DNA of 64,000 nucleotides, taken from assembly GCF_008831285.2 (NCBI RefSeq), contig NC_045146.1, positions 15,453,289 to 15,517,288 on the forward strand, written 5' to 3'. The first letter of the stretch is position 1. Every line of letters begins with the position of its first letter. Both the position numbers and the translations under genes were made by a program. Shown here piece by piece: positions 23,783-34,578 of the stretch. This DNA comes from Nymphaea colorata (Eukaryota > Streptophyta > Magnoliopsida > Nymphaeales > Nymphaeaceae). The notes under the pieces were generated by a model. The model saw nothing but the letters and a program-made list of their open reading frames with translations, did not search any database and was not told where the DNA came from.

Positions 23783-26080
23783 ATGCTGGGGAAGATGAGG
23801 GAGTTGCAACACTTGGTTTGCGTCTTCTTCATCTCTCTCATGGCAATCTGCCATGTCAAGAGCGTCGTCGCCTCGGACAAGAAGCAAACCTACATCGTGC
23901 ACGTCCAGCAAGATCTCATGCCAACAAGCTTTTCTAGTCCCGATACGTGGTATCTAACAATGCTTGACTCGGTGTCTGATAAACCAGATAACAAAACTAT
24001 CATCTACACCTACTCCACTATCCTGCAAGGCTTCTCCACTTCACTGACGGCGACGGAAGCAGAGTTCCTGAGGGAGAAGTCCAGTGTCCTGGCCGTGCTC
24101 CCAGAGATGGTGTACGAGCCAGACACGACGAGGACACCATCCTTTCTCGGGCTCAATGGTCGAGGCGGCCTGTTGACAAGATCTAAAGAAGGGGACAACG
24201 TCATTATTGGGTTGCTCGACACAGGCATTTGGCCGGAGAGCAAGAGCTTCAATGATGGTGGACTCGGCCCGATCCCATCCAAGTGGAAGGGCTCGTGCAA
24301 GGCCGGGACAAATTTTAAGGTGAGCAACTGCAACAGGAAGCTGATCGGTGCCCAGTTCTTTTCCGCTGGTTACGAGGCCGCAAACGGCCCAATCAACGAG
24401 CAGAGCGAATCAAGGTCGCCGCGGGACGACCAAGGCCATGGGACACACACGGCCAGCACGGCCGGTGGTGCTGCTGTGCGGTACGCAAGCATGTTCGGCT
24501 ATGCGCCTGGGACTGCTAAAGGGATGGCGACGAGATCCCGCATAGCTGCCTACAAGGTGTGCTGGCTCGGGGGCTGCTTTTCGTCGGACATACTCGCCGC
24601 CATGGACAAGGCCGTTCGCGACGGAGTGGACATCCTGTCGCTCTCCCTCAGCGGCCCCGCAAAGAGCTTCTACCTCGATAGCATTGCCATCGGCGCCTTT
24701 GGTGCAGTGCAACTCGGCATTCTGGTTTCTTGCTCCGCCGGCAATTCCGGTCCCTCGCCCTACTCCGTTCGGAATGTCGCCCCATGGATCACGACCGTCG
24801 GGGCAAGCTCCATTGATCGTGACTTTCCATCATACGCCATCCTTGGCAATCGCAAGAATTACGTCGGTCAATCACTCTATGGTGGCAAGTCCTTGACGAG
24901 CAGGCCAACCTTGCCAATAGTTTATGCTGGGAATGCCAGCAACCATTGGACCGGCAAATATTGCCTGAGCGGGTCGCTCAGTTCCGCCGAGGTTGCCGGG
25001 AAGATCGTTCTCTGCGAAAATGGATTGGCATCTGTTCTTCAACAGGGTCTTGCTGTTATGGCCGCAGGTGGCGTTGGGATTATCGTGGCCGGCGTAGAGG
25101 AAGATGGTTATCAACTTCTAGCTCAAGCACACTTCCTCCCGACTGTGACCGTGAGCAGCAAAAATGGAGAGGCGATCCTTAGATACATCCTGTCCAACCC
25201 AAGGCCCACAGCCACCATCATATCCAGGACGACAAGAGTCGGAGTGAAACCCTCTCCGGTGATCGCCAGCTTCTCCTCGCGTGGCCCAAATCCTATAACG
25301 CCGGAGATCTTGAAGCCCGATGTGATTGCACCGGGCCTGAACATCCTTGCTGCTTGGTCGGGAAACAGTGGACCAACAGGAATGGCCGAAGACAAACGCA
25401 GAGTCGACTTCAACATCATCTCAGGCACCTCCATGTCCTGCCCTCATGTGAGCGGCCTGGCTGCACTCCTCAAGGGCGCATATCCTAACTGGAGCCCAGC
25501 AGCCATCAAATCGGCTTTGATGACCACATCCTACTCTGCCTACCCCAATGGGCAGCCATTACTGGACTCGGCGACAGGGAAGCCATCCTCGCCATTGGTT
25601 CATGGGGCGGGACATGTCGTTCCACAACAGGCGCTGAATCCAGGCCTCGTGTATGACATCACGGCCAATGACTACCTGAACTTTCTTTGCGGGATTGGGT
25701 ACACGGAGCAACAAATCGCGGTGGTCGCTCGACGGAGATTCACTTGCAAGAAGGGAGTAGTAGGAGGTGGCCTGAACTACCCATCTTTTGCGGTGCAATT
25801 CCCTGCAGCGAAAACAACAACCGTTAGTTTCATGAGGACGGTGACCAATGTGGGAGAACCACTGTCGAGGTATTCCGTCTCCGTCTCATCGCCTTACCCG
25901 GTGAAGACAGTGGTGCGTCCACAGGTGCTCCAATTCAGAAGAGTGGGAATGAAGATGAGTTACAGTGTCACCTTCACCTCTACCACCTCCTTACCACGTG
26001 GTACGTTTAAATTTGGGTACTTGGAGTGGTCCGATGGGAAACACCGAGTCCGCAGCCCCATCGTCTTCACCTGGGTATAA
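23783..26080 (+). CDS. Subtilisin-like serine protease SBT-B (intact, 765 aa)
   Basis: Tandem paralogue of SBT-A with the same architecture in one exon: signal peptide (1-29), I9 prodomain (about 36-124), S8 catalytic domain with Asp146 (GLLDTGIWPES), His219 (GHGTHT), Asn321 (SAGNSGP) and Ser550 (SGTSMSCPHVSG), PA insert (about 375-470) and C-terminal fibronectin-III-like domain (about 665-765). All catalytic residues are present. Similarity to SBT-A is uneven: residues 490-675 differ at only about ten positions, whereas the prodomain, PA region and C-terminal domain are clearly more diverged. This suggests gene conversion or selection on the protease core. It is expected to be a secreted endopeptidase; its substrate is unknown. 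Confidence 0.95.
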   Translation: MLGKMRELQHLVCVFFISLMAICHVKSVVASDKKQTYIVHVQQDLMPTSFSSPDTWYLTMLDSVSDKPDNKTIIYTYSTILQGFSTSLTATEAEFLREKSSVLAVLPEMVYEPDTTRTPSFLGLNGRGGLLTRSKEGDNVIIGLLDTGIWPESKSFNDGGLGPIPSKWKGSCKAGTNFKVSNCNRKLIGAQFFSAGYEAANGPINEQSESRSPRDDQGHGTHTASTAGGAAVRYASMFGYAPGTAKGMATRSRIAAYKVCWLGGCFSSDILAAMDKAVRDGVDILSLSLSGPAKSFYLDSIAIGAFGAVQLGILVSCSAGNSGPSPYSVRNVAPWITTVGASSIDRDFPSYAILGNRKNYVGQSLYGGKSLTSRPTLPIVYAGNASNHWTGKYCLSGSLSSAEVAGKIVLCENGLASVLQQGLAVMAAGGVGIIVAGVEEDGYQLLAQAHFLPTVTVSSKNGEAILRYILSNPRPTATIISRTTRVGVKPSPVIASFSSRGPNPITPEILKPDVIAPGLNILAAWSGNSGPTGMAEDKRRVDFNIISGTSMSCPHVSGLAALLKGAYPNWSPAAIKSALMTTSYSAYPNGQPLLDSATGKPSSPLVHGAGHVVPQQALNPGLVYDITANDYLNFLCGIGYTEQQIAVVARRRFTCKKGVVGGGLNYPSFAVQFPAAKTTTVSFMRTVTNVGEPLSRYSVSVSSPYPVKTVVRPQVLQFRRVGMKMSYSVTFTSTTSLPRGTFKFGYLEWSDGKHRVRSPIVFTWV

Positions 26081-26224
26081 GAGACTCTCTCTCTAGCCCG
26101 CCTGATGTCCTTGTGTGGTCTTCTTGCCTCGTTTCCACGTATATGTGGCGATTCGTGTACTGCGTTCTCCTTTTCTGTCTACAAAATAAGGATGTGAAAT
26201 GTAGTAATGGCAATAACATCCATG

Positions 26225-26230
26225 AATAAA
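26225..26230 (+). terminator. AATAAA polyadenylation signal of SBT-B
   Basis: AATAAA lies 145 bp after the stop, in the context ATCCATGAATAAAGAGAG, conserved with the SBT-A 3' region. Confidence 0.5.
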
Positions 26231-26862
26231 GAGAGAGCAATTTGAATACTGAATTGGTGTTTGAGAAGTACGGGTAAGTTTTAAAGCGACTGTGAATTGT
26301 TTTCTACATGTCTGCTTCATTTCTTCTTTCTACTTTGCATATGTGCTTTTAGTTAGGTTACATGGGGGAAAACCATGTCATCTCAAATTATTGAAGCTTT
26401 GTCCTTGACGGCGGTGCCTTCCCTCTTACAGCCATGGCCCATGGATTTGCTCCCCTTCTTTATCAAAATTATAGTGGCTGGCAGGCTTAGCTCAAGCTTA
26501 AGATGCTTGAACTGAGATTTAACTTAACCTTAATTTGTTGTTTATTAAAAAATTACTTTTTAACTTGTACCGACATTACCATATTTAAATTCTTATTAAC
26601 CAGAAAGAAATCCATTGCAACGATTTGTCTTTTGTACAATGTTTTCTATACATTCTTTGGCCATCAGTTTAATCAAGCATAGATGTAATGACTTGGCTCA
26701 CTCCTGAGCTCAGGTCTCTAGTCTGACAGATCCCAACGTATCATTTAATAGTTTCAATTTTAGCTAAAAAAAAAAAACTAAAAACCAACTATTTTAATAA
26801 CTTCTTTTATAAGCCCTTGAAGATCTTTCGTAATATTTAATATGAAACTAAACTTTTAGCAT

Positions 26863-27330
26863 GTTACAATAAATGAGTTGAACATGCATAGCTCTTGCCA
26901 TGAAAATGACATTAACCACAATTTAAAATAATGGTCTTACCCGATATATACCTAATTCTGGGTCTTCAGGACATTCCCAAAATATTTTAATTGAATCTTT
27001 CTTGCGTGTTGAGAATGACGACTAAAATTGCTTGTGCAGTGTTTTTCTTTTTCCCGGAGGATGGTTTGCTCCGTAATGGGAACTTTTCAAACAAGAGAAA
27101 TCAATCATAAGGGATTAATTAAGTACTCTGACAGCTACCTTAGTTTGCCATTGACCCATATATTAATGGTTATAGTGCACTTTTTGCAAGCTAACCTTAC
27201 ACAGATGCGATCTTACGAATAAATTTTTTGGGAAACATGTATTGAGTCAATCACTTTTTAAGTTTAATTATATTTTTATATAAGTAAAATTGAATGGCTC
27301 ATATAACATCCAAATATTGATGACTTTGGT
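26863..27330 (+). repeat. Downstream segment D, copy 1 (behind SBT-B)
   Basis: This segment runs from ACAATAAATGAGTTGAAC to ATTGATGA and recurs in the same orientation at 40070-40555, behind SBT-D/SBT-E, with small indels. It shares TTACCCGATATAT, GGACATTCCCAAAATATTT and AAACAAGAGAAATCA. It is non-coding. It supports duplication of whole gene-plus-flank blocks. Confidence 0.75.
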
Positions 27331-27659
27331 GTATATTTGTCCGTGCACACATCTCTGCAAGCAACTCGATCTCTGTGTATGTTGCTCACTGTATCTTTCA
27401 AAAAGTTATGTAACTTTTTGTCAAATTTTGCCCTTCATGGCCAACTAGAGAATACCACTGAGAATATATATAAAACCAAATTAAACATCTACAAACACGC
27501 CTCCGATCAAGTCTACCTGACTGTAGGATTTGATCCTTCAATATATTTGATATTTGGTGATAGCAGCTTGATCCTGAGATAGAGTTGGGTGCATACTTTT
27601 GTGCATGTAATAAATATGTACCAAAGAGAGTTGAGGGTATTTTTGACTTTTTTTTTGTA

Positions 27660-28320
27660 AAGTAATGAGCATTTTTAGACTTTTTTTTTGTCCCTTTTTA
27701 CCCCTTTAATAAGTTTTTTTTTTTTTCGTTTTAATGAGACTATTTTAATCACTTCATACTCATATAAACAATTTTTTGTGCATAAACGTGTGCACATAAC
27801 CAGCTCCGCTTGGTCCTAGGTGGGTTGCAGGTTCGAAACTAGAACACAAGAGTGGGTGTTCTAGCTCAAGCTGACCCAGATGCCCCTTTAAAAAAAAAAC
27901 TGCAAAAACTCATTTGTAATGATAAAAATGAAAAATAAATTATAAAAAGACACAAATGCCCCTCATACAGTCACACGTAAAGAGTTAAAACACCGGATTA
28001 GGTGTTTATCAATGCACCCACACATGGATTTGGCGCCAAAAGAGATACTTTATTGAAGGGTATTTTAGTCATTACACACTTGCACATAGCCAACTTTTTA
28101 TATGGCTTAGCAACGTAAACACCTTCATATGAGAATTGAAATGAAGGCAGGTACGGCCTCTTGAATCTCTCTATCGAGCTACGTATATTATCGCTACACA
28201 TATTACAATAATTCATGTTACATAATGTTCCATTTTTTTTATAAATTTCATCAAATTTTAAAAAATATCAAGTTCATGGCATTTTCTTGCATGTTCTTAT
28301 ACTAATAAATATTGTACCTA
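27660..28320 (+). repeat. Repeat family R1, copy 2 (behind SBT-B, shortened)
   Basis: Same family as 19580-20940 and, inverted, 30410-31615. Its left part (TTTTAATGAGACTATTTTAA through CTAGCTCAAGCTGACCC) matches the end of copy 3 next to SBT-C. It ends abruptly after ATTCTTATACTAATAAATATTGT-like sequence at about 28315. Confidence 0.6.
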
Positions 28321-28459
28321 ATTTCTCCCTACCGAGCATAGCCCTCTTATCTTCTCATATTCCTTAGGGCTCCATTAATGTTAACAGCAATAGCCCTGAT
28401 TTGAAGATTAGTGAGACGAACTTGAGCTTTTGGTTTGAGAGTGGTAAGGCGTCTATTGA

Positions 28460-28777
28460 TTCCCTACGGTTCCTTATTCTTCTTATTTAATTCAGTTGGA
28501 TTCCTCCGATGTAGGTTCGGTATCTCTTTCTGTGTCTTCCGGAGAAAAGAAAGATCTTGGTTCAGATGGGAATGCGTCGGATAGTTCCTCTCGAGCAGGA
28601 GACTCGATTAACCGGATATATAGAAACTCAAAGTTCAATCTAAGCCGAACCCAAACCATTTACATCCCTTTGCATTTGGGAGACCAAAAAAAAAAAAAAG
28701 AAGTGTTCTTCCATTACCTAATTCGAGTCAAAAGTAGGGAGCCAGTCAATGTAAGGCAGTCAGGGACGAATGTAGTG

Positions 28778-28816
<39 letters not shown>

Positions 28817-28993
28817 TGTTTAATGAACCATGGGTTTTATGTGGATCTTTTGCCATGCCAGGTCAATCTACAAACTAAGGCTATCAAATCTCCCCCCGAA
28901 AAAAAGAATCCAACTCAAGATGGAAAGCATGCAATTGACACCAGTTTTTTTCGTTGCAAGAAAAAGAACCAACCTATAATTTCAAAATTTTAA
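28460..28993 (+). other. Unidentified open frame with (TA)n microsatellite
   Basis: An open frame at 28496-28993 starts with a Ser/Asp-rich stretch (MDSSDVGSVSLSVSSGEKKD) and then runs through an A-tract and a (TA)n microsatellite (about 28779-28811). The first 55 residues could be a decayed exon; the rest has no protein-like character. No domain was recognised and no splice structure is evident. Confidence 0.2.
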
Positions 28994-29484
28994 CATGAGT
29001 TGAAATAGAAATTTTCAAATATTTTATTACATTAAACTAAATTTTTTGAAATTTGTATATCGTTTTTTGAATTTTTTAAAATTTGAGGGAGAACAAGGAC
29101 ACTACCTCCATCCATGAGAAGCTATATGGTTGTTATTGCCAATGTTAGTAACCTGAATTTTAGGAAATGAGATAATTGCTATAAACCTTACAATGCAAAA
29201 TATAAGGAAACTAAGGGTTCTAGGTGCCATTACCAATATTAACAAGCTGGATTTGAGAAAAGAGATAATTGTTGTGAACTGCTGAATCCAAAAGATTAAG
29301 AAATTGATGGAACAAATTGTTGTACACACATAATATATAATAGAACCTCTCACAAAATAACATAGAAACTGAGAGCGAAAATTTATCCTCGTGGACATAG
29401 AGACTCTCTCTCTCTCTTCTCTCTCTTTCTCGTCGAACCACTTAATTTCTTTCTTGTCGTTCTGTTATCTTTTTATGGTGTCAG

Positions 29485-29805
29485 AGCCTAACGCTATGTT
29501 TGGATAAAGTAAAAAAGAGAGAAAAGAATGGATGGAAGGGAAGAAAATGGAGAGGGAAATGAAAAGAAAGGAAAGGGAATGATCATCTGTTTTTTTTCGT
29601 TCCAATCTCTTCATTTTAAAAGAGATTGAAATTACATTAAAATTTCATTTCCTTCCCCTCTTTTTCTTTTCATTACCCTTGCATCCAAACACAATTATTA
29701 GTTCTCACTTCCTTCTCCTTCATATTAATTAGTCATCCAAACACTGGAAAGATCATTTTTTCCATTCCATTTCCCCCTCTCCCTCCATCCAAACAAACTA
29801 TATGA
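29485..29805. mobile_element. Probable MITE-like element with TTTGGAT termini
   Basis: The segment opens with GCTATGTTTGGATAAAG and closes with CCATCCAAACAAACTATA, giving imperfect inverted termini around a G/A-rich left half and C/T-rich right half that are partly complementary. A secondary GCATCCAAACACA end lies near 29681, hinting at a nested or composite element. No transposase is encoded. Target duplications are not clear. Confidence 0.45.
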
Positions 29806-29869
29806 CTCTTGGGCGCATAGAGGTGTCCACATCATAGTTACAAATAACGTCTCGGTGGTTTAAAAAAAA

Positions 29870-30240
29870 AAATACAGTAAGTTTTTTAAAATTTTAAAAA
29901 ATTAAAAATAAGAAAAATAAAATAAGTGAGAAACTAATAACACAAACATCACAAGATACGTAAATTTTGCAACAACTAAAAAATAGAAAATGAAAAAGGA
30001 ATACTGTTTGGAATTAAAAAAAGTGGAAATAATGAAAAAATGAGAAAAATTGCTTTAAAAATGCGTTTTTTCCGTTTTTAATGTTTTTTTAATTAAAGTG
30101 GTCGACCATTTCATTAAGGTTTTTTAGATTGTTTTTAATTAAGGCTTTTAACTGCATTTGCAAGCGATCGACCACAAAAGTTTAAGGTTTTTAATTAAAA
30201 TGAGAGAAAAAAAAACGTGAGATTGTTTACATTTATAAAC
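29870..30240 (-). repeat. AT-rich repeat, inverted relative of 13860-14150
   Basis: It shares AATAAGTGAGAAACTAATAA, the TTTTGCAACAACTAAAAAAT region and AAAAATGCGTTTTT with the copy at 13860-14150, in opposite orientation. No coding content. Confidence 0.5.
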
Positions 30241-30409
30241 GTCTACATTATAAACCCACTTATATTTATGGTAGTTTTTTATTTTTAAATATATAAACAA
30301 ATTCAATATTCTTAACAATTTTGATTAACGTAGTGCTTTAGTTGCCCAATACCTTATATAAACTCCTAAAAGTTTAATATTGAAGAGTTGTAGAGCCGTT
30401 AAAGGCTTT

Positions 30410-31615
30410 TGATGTTGAGTGATTCTAAAATCACTAGTGTATATTGTTACTTATTCTTTGGGTTACCTTTTGTTCGAGTCCTCAGGTAATATTTTATTCG
30501 TTGAACTAATATAAACCTAGACAATATTGTTAATTAGTTCGCAAGTTTCCATGCAAGTAGTTACAATAAAATATTTTTTTCATATTTATAAGAACTAATT
30601 ATTGTGTAGTTTCACATTTAAAACAGAGCTTGTTGAGCTAATATTCCTTTATTCTGATCATGATTATGAAGACTGGTAAATAATTAATATGGAATTTGTC
30701 AAGAGTTATTCAGTTCTTCCGGAATGGTAATTTTTAAAAGTATACCAAGTGAAACTATTCGCATGAAACTCGACGTATCAATATAATTTAAAAAGTGTAA
30801 AGTAACCCAATTCTTATCAAGACTGCCACATTTCTGCCTATTCAATATTTATTAGTATAAGAACATGCAAGAAAATACCATGAACGTGAAATTTTTATGA
30901 AAATTTGGTGTACTTTATAAAAAATGGAACGTTATATAACATGAATTATTTTAATATGTGTAGCGATAAAATATATATATATTGGTACAAAATACATGCA
31001 TATTGAAATATCCATGATAATGGATGCTTAGTTTCTAGTTGGTTAGAGAGAGAGAGAGAGAGAGGCCGTAGCTGTCTTCATTTCAATTCTCATATGTTTG
31101 TTACGTTTGTAAGCCATATGCAAACAAATTTAGTTACGTGTGCAACTGCAGTGTGTAATGACTAAAATGCCCTCAAAATTTTCTAAAATGCCACCAACTC
31201 CTCCTTTGTTTTTTCTTGGCACATATTTCTTTTTGCAGGTGTGCACGCGCAACTCAATCTCAACCATGTAAGAAGGGAAAAACAAGGTTCCAAATCCAAG
31301 TGAGGGTGCATTGAGCGTAACGGACACCTAATCCGGTGTTCAACTCTTTCAAGCGTTCTGTATGAGGGGCATTTATGTCTTTTTCATAATTTGTTGTTCA
31401 TTTCCATTTTTATCTTACAAATGGGTTTTTTGAGGCCTTTATTTTTCTTAAAAAAGGGGCATTTGGGTCAGCTTGAGCTAGAACACTCACTCTTGTGTTC
31501 TAGATTCAAACCTCCAACCTGCCTAGATCAAGTGGAGCTGGTTATGTGACACCTTTATATATTATAAATTGTGCATAAGTATGAAATGACTAAAATACTC
31601 TCATTAAAATTGCAA
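30410..31615 (-). repeat. Repeat family R1, copy 3 (behind SBT-C, inverted)
   Basis: The minus-strand counterpart of 19580-20940: it shares CTTGACAAATTCCATATTAA-like, GATACGTCGAGTTTCATGCG and TTCTTGCATGTTCTTATACT blocks. It begins directly where the SBT-C coding remnant ends, so SBT-C lost its C-terminal two thirds at or near this junction. Confidence 0.7.
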
Positions 31616-31617
31616 GT

Positions 31618-33102
31618 GAAGTCTTTGGGTTGGCCGCCGAGGGAAAGAGAAAGGACGTCCACCCCATCGTTGACTGCCTTCTCCATTGCACTGAGGATAT
31701 CAGAGCCATGGCAACCGCTGGCCCAGCACACCTTGTAGGCGGCGGTGCGAGCACGCGCTGCCATTCCAGTCGCTGTCCCGGTTGCATAACTGAAGAAGCT
31801 CGTGCCGGGGACGCGCATGCCACCGGCCATGCTCGACGTGTTCTTGCTGTGGTCGTTGTCGTCTCTAGGCGATCTCGACTTAACGGGGACAACTGCTTCA
31901 TAACGAGCTGTAGAGAATTGTGCACTTAGTTTTTTGTTGAACATGACATAAGTTTAGACTCTATCGAAATTGTGAAGAATCATCAAGGGCTTATAAAATG
32001 AGACCATTAATGATATTATTGTTGTTAATGAGATGATTGTCTGGTTCCTAACCTTTTTAAGATTGAAGCCGAAACAACTAGGCGGCGGATTGAGATCCGT
32101 TGAACCAGGGGCCGAGCCCAAGAGTGGGCCGGGTTGTTACAGTGGTATTCAGAGTCGATTTCAACACTCGGACCTGGAGTCCCACACGAGCAAACGCGTG
32201 TGCTTTAAGAGAGGTGGATTGTAATACCCCAGAAGTTTAGTCACGTATCAAAGATTGTGAGGGATCTTCAATGACTTATAAAATGAGACCATTAATAAGA
32301 TGATTGTCCTGGTTCCTAACCTTTTTAGAATTGAACCGAAACTACTAAGGGGCAGATTGAGATCCGTCGAACCAGGGGCTCCAGCCTAAGAATGGGTCGG
32401 GTTGTTACAGTTAGTGGAATTGAAATTTGTTGCAGCGGTGCACTCACCCTTCCACTTGGCCGGAATTGCGCCGAGTCTGGCATCGTTGTAACACCTGCTC
32501 TCTGGCCAAACGCTGGTGTTAGGCACTCCGATTATAATGCCATCCCCTTCCTTTGAGTCCAGTAGAATTCCAGTAGCTGGATTGAGCCCAAGTAACAGAG
32601 GCTTCCGTGTTGTCTGGAGCTGGAACACTGTCTTGGGCAGCTCAGAAAGAACGGCGGGCAAGCGGCGGAGGAGCTCGGTTTCGTTTTCAATCAACCGGGT
32701 GGCGAAGCCTTTGAGGATGGTGGAATAAGTGTAGATGATGTTCCTCACCTCTTCTGAAGCTGCAACGCGCTGACTGGTACCACGTCTTGGCTGAGAAAAC
32801 AGCTGGAATGTGGAATTCCGAGACACGCACAATGTAGGTCTGCTTTGGCTGGCAGCTAAGACGGCCAAACAAAGGAAGAGACAAACAATTAGATACAACG
32901 GTAGTTTCATTTTCTTCATCATCATCGTCTCCTTCTTCTTGAAGGTGGTCAACTTTTCCTTTCCTTACGGGCTTTCCATCGTGGACAGTGGCTGCAAGTA
33001 GAGAATGGGCGTGCAACTCCTTCGTGGAACAAGGATATGCACAAATAGAGGAGGAGAATGGAAGGTGATGGGAGGAAACAGAAGGGTGAGCATCTATATA
33101 TA
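31618..33102 (-). pseudogene. Subtilase pseudogene SBT-C (N-terminal part, interrupted by a TRIM element)
   Basis: The minus strand holds a third subtilase copy in two pieces. 32952-32411 encodes a signal peptide (LYLIVCLFLCLAVLA), prodomain and the start of the S8 domain; 31943-31618 continues from NKKL to [11 protein letters not shown]. Between them sits a TRIM retrotransposon. Further damage: a frameshift in the prodomain between TYIVRVSEFH and NIIYTYSTILKGF; the catalytic Asp motif reads GVPNTSVWPES, so Asp is Asn; the His motif is degraded to DDNDHSKNT; and everything after about residue 290 is missing. The TATA box on the minus strand is at 33102-33095. It is head to head with SBT-D. 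Confidence 0.9.
31944..32409 (+). mobile_element. TRIM retrotransposon (miniature LTR element) inside SBT-C
   Basis: Two direct terminal repeats, 31944-32141 and 32220-32409 (about 190-198 bp), both end GGGTTGTTACA and share TATAAAATGAGACCATTAAT and TTGAGATCCGT(T/C)GAACCAGGG. Directly after the first repeat, TGGTATTCAGAGTC (32143-32156) resembles an initiator-tRNA primer-binding site, and AAGAGAGGTGGAT just before the second resembles a polypurine tract. The interior is only 78 bp and non-coding. This is the layout of a terminal-repeat retrotransposon in miniature, moved in trans by other elements. The repeats differ from each other noticeably, so the insertion is not recent. Clean target duplications are not visible. 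Confidence 0.8.
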
Positions 33103-33662
33103 GCCGCCCGACTCTCTAGAAAGAGTCTACACTAGGTGTTGCTTTATCGACAAATTCAAGTTTCAAAATCTTAAGGGGCTCTTAAGATGATTGTCTGGTT
33201 AGTCTTTCTTTTTTTGGCAAATTTTCACAACTTGGACAAACTAATGTTCTAAAATTTTTTGTTTATATGCTCCAAACAAATCCACTTTCATTCCTTTCTA
33301 TTGCTTGCAAAGTTTTTTTTTTCCCATACATAGTCTCAAATGGACATTGCACTTGTTGATTGCTTGCACCGAATAGGAAGAAACCGCCATAAAGCAGGGG
33401 TGGAAGTGTGCTTTATGGCAGTTTCTTAAGGGGCTCTTGATATATTTAAAATCTTAAGGGGCTCTTGATATACTTAAAACTTTGCAAGCAATAAAAAGGA
33501 ATGAGAGTGGATTTGTTCCAAGCATATAAACAAAAAATTTTAAAACATTAGTTTGTCCAAGTTGTGGAAATTTGCCAAAAAAAAGGAAGACTGACCATAT
33601 TTGAAACTTGAATTTGTCGATAAAGCAACACCCAGTGTAGACTCTTTCGAGAGTCGGGCGCC
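33103..33662. promoter_or_regulatory. Shared inverted-repeat promoter region between SBT-C and SBT-D, with central hairpin
   Basis: Divergent promoter halves are inverted copies. The block from CGACAAATTCAAG through GAGTCGGGC, including AAAGCAACACC.AGTGTAGACTC, occurs on each side with a TATA box (33095-33102 minus, 33663-33669 plus). At the centre lies a 19-bp stem with one mismatch (33378-33396 with 33409-33427) and a 12-nt loop. A 28-bp direct duplication (CTTAAGGGGCTCTTGATAT unit) occupies 33426-33481. Confidence 0.7.
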
Positions 33663-33855
33663 TATATATTGATGCTCACCCTTACGTTTCCTGTCATCAC
33701 CTTCCATTCTCCTCCTCTATTTCTGCATATCCTTGTTCCACGAAGGAGTTGCATGCCCATTCTCTACTTGCAGCCACTGTCCACGATGGAAAGCCCTTAA
33801 GGAAAGGAAAAGTTGACAAACTTCTGTTGTTAATCTGGTCATAGTAGAAGGAGAA

Positions 33856-34170
33856 GATGATGATAGAAGAAAATGAAACTACAAATGTACATAATTGTTT
33901 CTCTTCCTTTGTTTGGCCATCCTAGCCACCGGCCAGAAGCAGACCTACATTGTGCGCATCTCAGAATTCCACATTCCAGTTGTTTTCTCAGCCAAGACGT
34001 GGTACCAGTCAGCGCGTTGCGGCTTCAGAAGAGGTGAGGAACATTATCTACACTTATTCCACCATCCTTAAAGGCTTCGCCACCCGATTGACTGAAAACG
34101 AAGCCAAGCTCCTCCGCCGCTTGCCCGTCGTTCTTTTTGTGCTGCCCGAGACAGTGTTCCAGCTAACATC
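33856..34170 (+). pseudogene. Subtilase pseudogene SBT-D, 5' part
   Basis: Inverted duplicate of SBT-C. The ATG region (33856) is already out of frame. The prodomain shows the same frameshift as SBT-C between a TYIVRISEFH frame and the NIIYTYSTILKGFATRL frame. The coding remnant ends at VFQL (about 34165), where copia-related sequence begins. The gene resumes at 39666. Confidence 0.9.
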
Positions 34171-34196
34171 TGCTAGCTTCCACGCCATCATCACCG

Positions 34197-34502
34197 ACTC
34201 AAGAGTTATCACTGACTCTCACGAACCATCATGAGCCTCCTCTCTCGAGTGATGAAGTTTAAAGTGTGAGCTGCAAGGGTGTTGGGTGTTTTTAGCTCAC
34301 TACATGAGCAGAGGTGAGATTTCTTGAGCCCCCTTCTGTAGTATCCAGTTTGATGAGTAAATAGTTTACATTTTAAAGTATACTTTGTCAAAATTATTAT
34401 TGAGAATCATTTTGAACATCGAGACTCTGCTGGATTTTCTTCGCATAAATTCGAGTTTGTATCTAAGTTATATCTAGGGCCCACACATTTGCTTTCCCAA
34501 CA
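34197..34502 (+). repeat. Copia 5' LTR, internally deleted
   Basis: This aligns to the 3' LTR at both ends (CAAGAGTTATCAC... to CTTTCCCAACA) but lacks about 198 bp between CCTCTCT and CGAGTGATGA. The missing part in the 3' LTR contains the TATAAATA box (near 38821 and 39308). The first few bases are also altered (GACTC instead of TTGTC), so the LTR start is approximate. Confidence 0.75.
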
Positions 34503-34578
34503 AGTGGTATCAAAGCGATGTTCAGTTTAAGGACCGTTTTACTAGTGAGATTAATTGGGCCAATTATATTATGAAATT

